NCBI GenBank assembly: GCA_044870185.1
Contig: JBIOYL010000393.1
Span: 1 to 5,140, forward strand
DNA from: JBIOYL01 sp044870185
GTDB lineage: Bacteria; Actinomycetota; CALGFH01
DNA length: 5,140 bases
Direction: 5' to 3'
In this document: one piece after another, positions 1 through 3,147 of the stretch
Numbering within the stretch: position 1 is the stretch's first letter
Layout: each line of letters opens with the position of its first letter
The notes under the pieces: generated by a model
Database searches by the model: none
Told to the model about the DNA's origin: nothing
Seen by the model: the letters and a program-made list of their open reading frames with translations, nothing else
Made by a program: the position numbers and the translations under genes

Positions 1-213
1 TGCTGCGAGATCGCAAGCTGCTCCGCACGCAGCGCCGCCACGGCCGGATAATCGCCCTGCTGCCACGCCAATTCCGCTGCCGGCCGCACCCTACGCCGAG
101 CACGCGACGCTGCGCGTGAAGCTCCTCGACGGGGCAGCGGAAGTGGCGTGGCAGCAGGGCGATTATCCGGCCGTGGCGGCGCTGCGTGCGGAGCAGCTTG
201 CGATCTCGCAGCA
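1..213. repeat. 81-bp inverted repeat with 51-bp spacer at the window edge
   Basis: Bases 1-81 are the reverse complement of bases 133-213 with a single mismatch (71 against 143); pairing breaks at 82/132. The right arm is ordinary coding sequence of the TPR region of the regulator. The left arm is therefore an inverted copy of part of that gene, joined near base 82 to the gene itself. The repeat reaches the first base of the window, so its full length is unknown. This pattern fits a fold-back chimera, as known from multiple displacement amplification or hairpin reads, or a genuine inverted duplication. It is seen directly; its origin is inferred. Confidence 0.95.
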
Positions 214-1162
214 GCTTGGCGATCTCCATGGCATCGCCACCGCCGCCAACTGGCTGGGCGTGGTGGCACGCGAGCAAGGGGACTTCACGACTGCGCGCAC
301 GTGGCTGGAGGAAAGCCGAGCGGCCTACGAGCAACTGCAGGATCGGGCGGGGCTCGCGATCATCCAGGATCGCCTGGGCACGGTGCTGCACGCCTTGGGG
401 GACTACGACGCGGCGGACGCCCTTTATCAGGCGAGCTTTGCCGTGTGGCTGGCGGCCGGCGAGGAGATGTACCTGGGCTGGTCGCTGCTCAATCAGGCGC
501 TGCTGGCGGCGGATCGCCAGGACCTCGACGGCGCCGCCCGGCTGGCGGTGGAAAGCCTCGTGCGCTTTCGGCAGGGGATCTCTGAGCACGCCATCCTCCA
601 TGCGCTCGGCTTGTTCGCGCATCTGGCGGCGGTACGAGCACAGGCCGGGTTGTCTGGTGAGCGGGGCGCCATCGACGCCCCGCTAGCGAGGCGCGCCCTC
701 CGGCTGCATGGCGCGGTGGACGGGCTGTGTGCTGGCCTGTTCGTTCGTCTCATGCCGAGCTATCGACGGCAACTGGAGCCCGCGCTGGCCACGGTGTGCG
801 CATCGCTGCCGTCGGACGAGGTTGCTCGCCTGCACGCGCAGGGCCAGGCCATGACCCTGCAGCAGGCGATCGCCGCCGCGCTGGCAGACGCGCCGGCGAC
901 AACGACGAGCGCCTCAAGCGCCCACCCAGCACCGGTGGCAGCCGGCGGCGCCGAGCCCCTCACTCGGCGGGAGTGCGAAGTGGCGGCGCTGATCGCCGCC
1001 GGCTGCCACACCGACCGGCAGATCGCCGCGCGGCTGACCATCACGTCCAGCACGGCCGGCGTTCACGTGCAGCGCATCCTCGACAAGCTCGGCCTCCACT
1101 CGCGCTGGCAGGTTGCCGCCTGGGCGACGGCGCACGGCCTGGGCGCCGCGAGCCCGACCTGA
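83..1162 (+). CDS. LuxR-family transcriptional regulator with TPR repeats, 5'-truncated
   Basis: This is the C-terminal part of a cytoplasmic regulator that probably senses a signal through TPR repeats and binds DNA through a LuxR/FixJ-type HTH. Counting from the GTG at 116 as residue 1 (348 residues to the stop), four TPR-like repeats of about 40 residues begin near 1, 37, 77 and 117; each has a G-D-[YFL] or Q-D-L turn and an E-S/A-hydrophobic second helix. A helical linker follows (about 190-255), then an Ala/Thr/Ser-rich stretch. The HTH lies at 281-343: PLTRRECEVAALIAAG, then the recognition helix and ILDKLGLHSRWQVAAWA. Relatives usually carry an NB-ARC/AAA-type ATPase domain upstream, which is absent here. 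The frame is open before 116, and YAEHATLRV joins smoothly to the first TPR, so the GTG at 116 is probably an internal Val. I place the last trustworthy upstream codon at 83, where the inverted repeat ends. No ribosome binding site is visible before 116. Confidence 0.88.
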   Translation, partial: AAPYAEHATLRVKLLDGAAEVAWQQGDYPAVAALRAEQLAISQQLGDLHGIATAANWLGVVAREQGDFTTARTWLEESRAAYEQLQDRAGLAIIQDRLGTVLHALGDYDAADALYQASFAVWLAAGEEMYLGWSLLNQALLAADRQDLDGAARLAVESLVRFRQGISEHAILHALGLFAHLAAVRAQAGLSGERGAIDAPLARRALRLHGAVDGLCAGLFVRLMPSYRRQLEPALATVCASLPSDEVARLHAQGQAMTLQQAIAAALADAPATTTSASSAHPAPVAAGGAEPLTRRECEVAALIAAGCHTDRQIAARLTITSSTAGVHVQRILDKLGLHSRWQVAAWATAHGLGAASPT

Positions 1163-1265
1163 CGCTGCTTAGCACGCTCCCCGGCTCGCCAGCGTGGCCT
1201 GCCGCTCGCGCTACCCGCTTCGCTTCCAGGCCTGGATAGTCGGGGCGTGAGGGCTGGCTGTGGCG

Positions 1266-1478
1266 CTACGCGAGCCTGAGTTGGGCCTCGAGCTGGTGCA
1301 GGCCGCAGCGGCGCTGCTCTTCGTCGTACGCTTCCAGGCTGCCATAGAGCCGCATGAGGTCGTCGAGCCGCCGGGCGTCAGTCCGCGTACGGTGCTCAAG
1401 CCCGGCACGGGCGGCTCGCGCCGCCGCGCGGCCGGCGAGCGCCCCGCGGCGGGAGAGGACGAGGACGATGGCTGCCAT
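1266..1478 (-). CDS. Small hypothetical protein, 70 residues
   Basis: I do not recognise this protein. The ATG is at 1478-1476 and the TAG at 1268-1266. The start is chosen because AAAGGAG ends seven bases before the ATG, one of the best ribosome binding sites in the window; an upstream in-frame ATG near 1589 has nothing comparable. The N-terminus (MAAIVLVLSRRGALAG) is short, hydrophobic and then Arg/Ala-rich. The rest is charged and likely helical (RRLDDLMRLYGSLEAYDEEQRRCGLHQLEAQLRLA) with a single Cys. No membrane segment, signal peptide or known motif is clear. It is convergent with the regulator gene and lies downstream of the transposase relic on the same strand. It could be a passenger of that insertion or a chance open frame in GC-rich DNA; the ribosome binding site argues for a real gene. 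Confidence 0.5.
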   Translation of the reverse strand: MAAIVLVLSRRGALAGRAAARAARAGLEHRTRTDARRLDDLMRLYGSLEAYDEEQRRCGLHQLEAQLRLA

Positions 1479-1491
1479 TGGTCGACTCCTT
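1472..1491 (-). promoter_or_regulatory. Ribosome binding site of the 70-residue gene
   Basis: Read on the minus strand, AAAGGAG is followed by a seven-base spacer (TCGACCA) and then ATG. This decides the start of the small minus-strand gene. Confidence 0.65.
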
Positions 1492-1561
1492 TCAGTTTGC
1501 TGTCGTTGCTGCATCCTCTCCCAGTGTGCGCTGCCCGCGGCGCTGCCACCAGCGACAGAGG

Positions 1562-1605
1562 TCGTACACTGCTCGTACAGTGGCCGCACAGTCGAGGTGT
1601 GCGGC
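1562..1605. repeat. Tandem TCGTACA pair and adjacent 8-bp inverted repeat
   Basis: TCGTACA occurs at 1562-1568 and 1573-1579, spaced 11 bases start to start, about one helical turn. Four bases later, GCCGCACA (1583-1590) pairs with TGTGCGGC (1598-1605) across a seven-base loop. The block lies between the end of the transposase relic and the start of the small minus-strand gene. It could be an operator for that gene or the remains of an insertion-sequence end. No T-run follows, so it is not a typical terminator. An 8-bp stem can arise by chance in DNA this rich in G and C. Confidence 0.35.
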
Positions 1606-1653
1606 TGGTGCGATCAGACCTCACCTGTCGGGGTGGAAAAGTCGATCGCAAGA

Positions 1654-1895
1654 TCACGCTGCCCTTTGGTAGCTGTGATGGAGCCCACCAGCACGGGGCG
1701 GGAGCTGATCGGGCCGGCGGCAGCACGGACCGCCGGGGTCGGCGTCTCCAGCGCCAGCGCCCGGTGCGGCCGCTCCACGTTGTAGTACCGGACGAATTCG
1801 GTGAGGACCGCCCGCAGGTGCGCCTCGTTGACCACGACGACGTGGTCCAGACACTCGTTCCGCAGCGTGCGCACCACCCGCTCCGCGATCGCGTT
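1654..1895 (-). pseudogene. IS481/IS3-like transposase relic (integrase core C-terminus), truncated and frameshifted
   Basis: Minus-strand translation gives NAIAERVVRTLRNECLDH, then NEAHLRAVLTEFVRYYNVERPHRALALETP. This is the typical C-terminal end of an rve/DDE integrase-core transposase; the Glu of NAIAER fits the third catalytic acid. Everything upstream, including the two Asp residues, is missing: family-like sequence stops at about 1895 and an in-frame TAG follows at 1913-1911. Near the C-terminus the frame breaks. The open frame reads RPVLVGSITATKG and runs on to a TGA at 1616-1614. One extra G near 1685-1690 would instead give SRPVLGGLHHSYQRAA and a TGA at 1656-1654, which matches the GGLHH-x-Y-x-RAA ending I recall for this group. 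The copy is therefore dead by truncation and probably also by a one-base deletion. Family placement between IS481 and IS3 is uncertain. Confidence 0.82.
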
Positions 1896-1948
1896 GGAAA
1901 CCGCCTTCGACTACAAGCGATGGGCACGGCCGGGCGCGATTCCGAGTC

Positions 1949-2218
1949 GTGCATTGTTTCCACCCGCGGGCCGGCCAGGAGCTCGAGCTGTTGGGCTACG
2001 CCCACACCTGGGGCGAGCAGCGGGTCTTCTACCGCGAAGCCGGCAGCGAACGCGTCCGTTCGCTGCCGGCCAGTTGGACCGACGTCACCGGGCCCGACCC
2101 CTTCGTGGTCCTGGCGGCCGGGCGCTGCCTGTTCCGTGTCGACGACCTGCTGGCGTTGGCCGAGCTGGTCCACCGACGGCCGGCGGCGTCTGTCAGGGAG
2201 ATTACGCCGTGTTCGTAA
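1949..2218 (+). CDS. DUF5372-like (Y4bD/Y4pK-type) small protein
   Basis: From the GTG at 1949 this encodes 89 residues. Recognisable blocks are YAHTWGEQRVFY (18-28), RSLPASWTDV (37-46), DPFVVLAAGR (50-59) and FRVDDLLALAELV (62-74). I recall these as typical of DUF5372 / Y4bD-Y4pK proteins, small proteins of unknown function found beside serine recombinases. No membrane segment or catalytic motif is evident. The fold looks beta-rich and then helical. The start is doubtful: there is no Shine-Dalgarno sequence before 1949, and the in-frame codons just upstream read RFRVVH, which also looks like family sequence, yet no upstream start codon exists before the TGA at 1829-1831. The transposase relic ends about 50 bases upstream, so the original start may have been lost. 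The C-terminal tail after about residue 76 is not conserved-looking. A perfect 14-bp hairpin lies inside the gene. Confidence 0.68.
   Translation: MHCFHPRAGQELELLGYAHTWGEQRVFYREAGSERVRSLPASWTDVTGPDPFVVLAAGRCLFRVDDLLALAELVHRRPAASVREITPCS
2039..2070. repeat. Perfect 14-bp stem with 4-base loop inside the DUF5372-like gene
   Basis: GCCGGCAGCGAACG (2039-2052) is followed by CGTC and then CGTTCGCTGCCGGC (2057-2070), an exact reverse complement. It encodes AGSERVRSLPA. No T-run follows, so it does not look like an intrinsic terminator. A stem of this length and perfection is unlikely by chance even in GC-rich DNA. Confidence 0.9.
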
Positions 2219-2320
2219 GGCGCATTCCGCCGGGTGACGAGCGGCGTCCGCGGTCGTCGACGACGTTGCTCCGGGTTCGTGGCGCCCGCGTCTCGAACTC
2301 CAGACCGGCGCCTCCTGGGG
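2219..2320. other. Upstream intergenic region without a recognised gene
   Basis: This stretch lies between the DUF5372-like gene and the promoter of the HTH operon. It holds a 12-bp palindrome GTCGTCGACGAC (2253-2264) and the first of two CGGGTTCG copies (2272-2279; the second, 2334-2341, lies inside the promoter spacer). Either could be an operator or recombinase site, but both are short enough to occur by chance. No terminator or RNA gene is seen. Confidence 0.4.
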
Positions 2321-2348
2321 TTGACGCCTGGGTCGGGTTCGGCATAAT
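2321..2348 (+). promoter_or_regulatory. Sigma70-type promoter of the HTH-recombinase operon
   Basis: TTGACG (2321-2326, five of six to consensus) and CATAAT (2343-2348, five of six) are separated by 16 bases. Transcription would start near 2355, about 20 bases before the GTG of the HTH gene. This AT-containing element stands out in GC-rich surroundings. A CGGGTTCG copy lies in the spacer and could bind a regulator, perhaps the HTH protein itself (inference). Confidence 0.7.
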
Positions 2349-2365
2349 AGCCTTGTCAATAACTC

Positions 2366-2371
2366 GGGAGG
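2366..2371 (+). promoter_or_regulatory. Ribosome binding site of the HTH gene
   Basis: GGGAGG lies six bases before the GTG at 2378, which fixes this as the start. Confidence 0.7.
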
Positions 2372-2377
2372 CGGGAC

Positions 2378-2890
2378 GTGAACCGACCCAGCCCGGACGA
2401 CGACAAGCTCGCCGCCCTGCGTCTCCATCATGCGCTCAACCCCACGCCTCAGGCGGTCACCGACCCCGTCTTCAGCTCGGGCAATCCCTTCTTCGACCGG
2501 CGCGATCTGGTCCAGGTCAAGTACGAGATGCTGCGCCGGGTGCGCCAGGAGGCTCAGCCGGTCAGCCGGGCCGCCGCCGCCTTCGGCTTCTCCCGGCCGT
2601 CCTTCTACGCCGCCTCGGCGCTCTTCGAGCGGGCTGGGCTGCCGGGCCTGGTGCCGCAACGGCCGGGGCCGAAGCGGGCCCACAAGCTCTCCGAGGAGGT
2701 GGTCGACTTCCTGGAGCAGCGGCTGGCGCAGGAGCCGTCGCTCCGCTCGGCTCGGCAGGCCCAGCTCCTGCAGGAGCGCTTCGCGCTGCGGGTCCATCCC
2801 CGCAGCATCGAGCGCGCCCTGGCGCGGCGCCGGAAAAGGGGGGGGCCGCCAACCCCTCGGCCGGCGAGCCCGACCCCGCCGGGGTCATGA
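2378..2890 (+). CDS. Helix-turn-helix protein of the serine-recombinase operon
   Basis: This encodes 170 residues from a GTG. After a polar N-terminus comes FFDRRDLVQVKYEMLRRV (about 38-55), then a helix-turn-helix at about 62-83 (VSRAAAAFGFSRPSFYAASALF). A GLPGLVPQRPGPKRAHKL linker (88-104) follows, then a second helical DNA-binding segment at about 105-150 (LSEEVVDFLEQ to HPRSIERALARR). The HTH, GL-x-GL, RPGP and HKL order resembles the paired N-terminal DNA-binding region of IS630/IS481-type transposases, but no DDE catalytic domain follows. The tail from residue 155 is Gly/Pro-rich and low in complexity. The stop overlaps the next gene's ATG (ATGA). The protein probably binds the element's DNA, either to regulate the operon or to help or direct the recombinase; both roles are inferred. 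A run of eight G near the 3' end could allow a -1 frameshift into the next gene. Confidence 0.85.
   Translation: MNRPSPDDDKLAALRLHHALNPTPQAVTDPVFSSGNPFFDRRDLVQVKYEMLRRVRQEAQPVSRAAAAFGFSRPSFYAASALFERAGLPGLVPQRPGPKRAHKLSEEVVDFLEQRLAQEPSLRSARQAQLLQERFALRVHPRSIERALARRRKRGGPPTPRPASPTPPGS
2839..2845 (+). other. G GGG GGG slippery heptamer within an A4G8 run
   Basis: AAAA (2834-2837) is followed by eight G (2838-2845). In the HTH gene's frame the heptamer reads G GGG GGG, the canonical X XXY YYZ phase. Slipping back by one base continues open through 14 codons into the ATG at 2887, giving an HTH plus 86-residue fusion of 256 residues. Whether it happens is unknown; the run is also prone to sequencing length errors. 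Confidence 0.4.
2872..2886 (+). promoter_or_regulatory. Hairpin directly before the 86-residue gene's start codon
   Basis: GACCCC (2872-2877), loop GCC, GGGGTC (2881-2886) forms a perfect 6-bp stem that ends at the base before the ATG at 2887. It would hide the only G-rich ribosome-binding candidate of that gene until ribosomes translating the HTH gene open it, which fits translational coupling through the ATGA overlap. Confidence 0.4.
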
Positions 2891-3147
2891 CCGCGGGCTA
2901 CGAGGCCCTGCGCGCGCAGGCCACGGGCGCGGGCGCCGCGGGCACGCCGCCGCGCGGGCTGAGCCTGCTCCTGCGCGCCGGCCTGGCGGCCTGGATCGCC
3001 GCGTGGCGGCGTCTGGTGGTCGCACCGTCCACGCTCCGGCCGCCGCCGCGCACCGGCCGCTCGGAGCCGGCGGTCGGCCTGGTCGCGGAGCTGGCCGTGG
3101 TGTTGACCGAGATGGCCCTCGGAGCCCGCCGGAGGAGCACGTCGTGA
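2887..3147 (+). CDS. Conserved-looking small protein of 86 residues in the recombinase operon
   Basis: I do not know a function. The start is the ATG of ATGA, overlapping the HTH gene's stop; the gene ends in GTGA, overlapping the recombinase start. The protein begins MTAGYEALRAQATG, has a Gly/Ala-rich turn, then a hydrophobic amphipathic helix with two Trp (GLSLLLRAGLAAWIAAWRRL, 24-43). A Pro/Arg-rich linker (47-62) follows, then a second hydrophobic helix (VGLVAELAVVLTEMAL, 63-78) and a basic end. The helices are short and interrupted by Arg or Glu, so a soluble two-helix protein is likelier than a membrane one. Its fixed position between the HTH and recombinase genes suggests that it acts with one of them. 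I recall similar short genes at the same place in related cassettes, without being able to check here. Confidence 0.75.
   Translation: MTAGYEALRAQATGAGAAGTPPRGLSLLLRAGLAAWIAAWRRLVVAPSTLRPPPRTGRSEPAVGLVAELAVVLTEMALGARRRSTS
3131..3137 (+). promoter_or_regulatory. Ribosome binding site of the recombinase gene
   Basis: GGAGGAG ends six bases before the GTG at 3144. It lies inside the 86-residue gene and, with the GTGA overlap, fixes the recombinase start. Confidence 0.8.

Noticed and set aside
1..115. Extending the regulator gene to the window's first base because the frame stays open.
   Set aside because: Bases 1-81 are an inverted copy of downstream sequence, so the translated residues there (Ala/Pro-rich) are not genuine protein sequence.
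660..684. 9-bp inverted repeat AGCGGGGCG / CGCCCCGCT in the regulator gene.
   Set aside because: A stem of this size with a seven-base loop is near chance expectation at this base composition, and it lies in an ordinary linker coding region.
1225..1236. Palindrome TCCAGGCCTGGA between the convergent genes, as a possible terminator.
   Set aside because: It has no loop and no T-run, and 12-base palindromes are expected a few times by chance in a window this GC-rich.
2270..2320. GGGTTCG and TCTCGAACTCC motifs resembling tRNA T-arm pieces.
   Set aside because: No acceptor stem, anticodon arm or cloverleaf can be drawn on either strand.
1211..2797. A 528-codon open frame on the minus strand crossing four regions.
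   Set aside because: It crosses the small gene, the relic, the DUF5372-like gene and the HTH gene in the wrong frame or strand, and shows no family motif.
1801..2886. A long plus-strand open frame running into the 86-residue gene from far upstream.
   Set aside because: Before 2887 it is the out-of-frame reading of the DUF5372-like and HTH genes. Only the part from the ATG at 2887 has the coupled position and a sensible protein.
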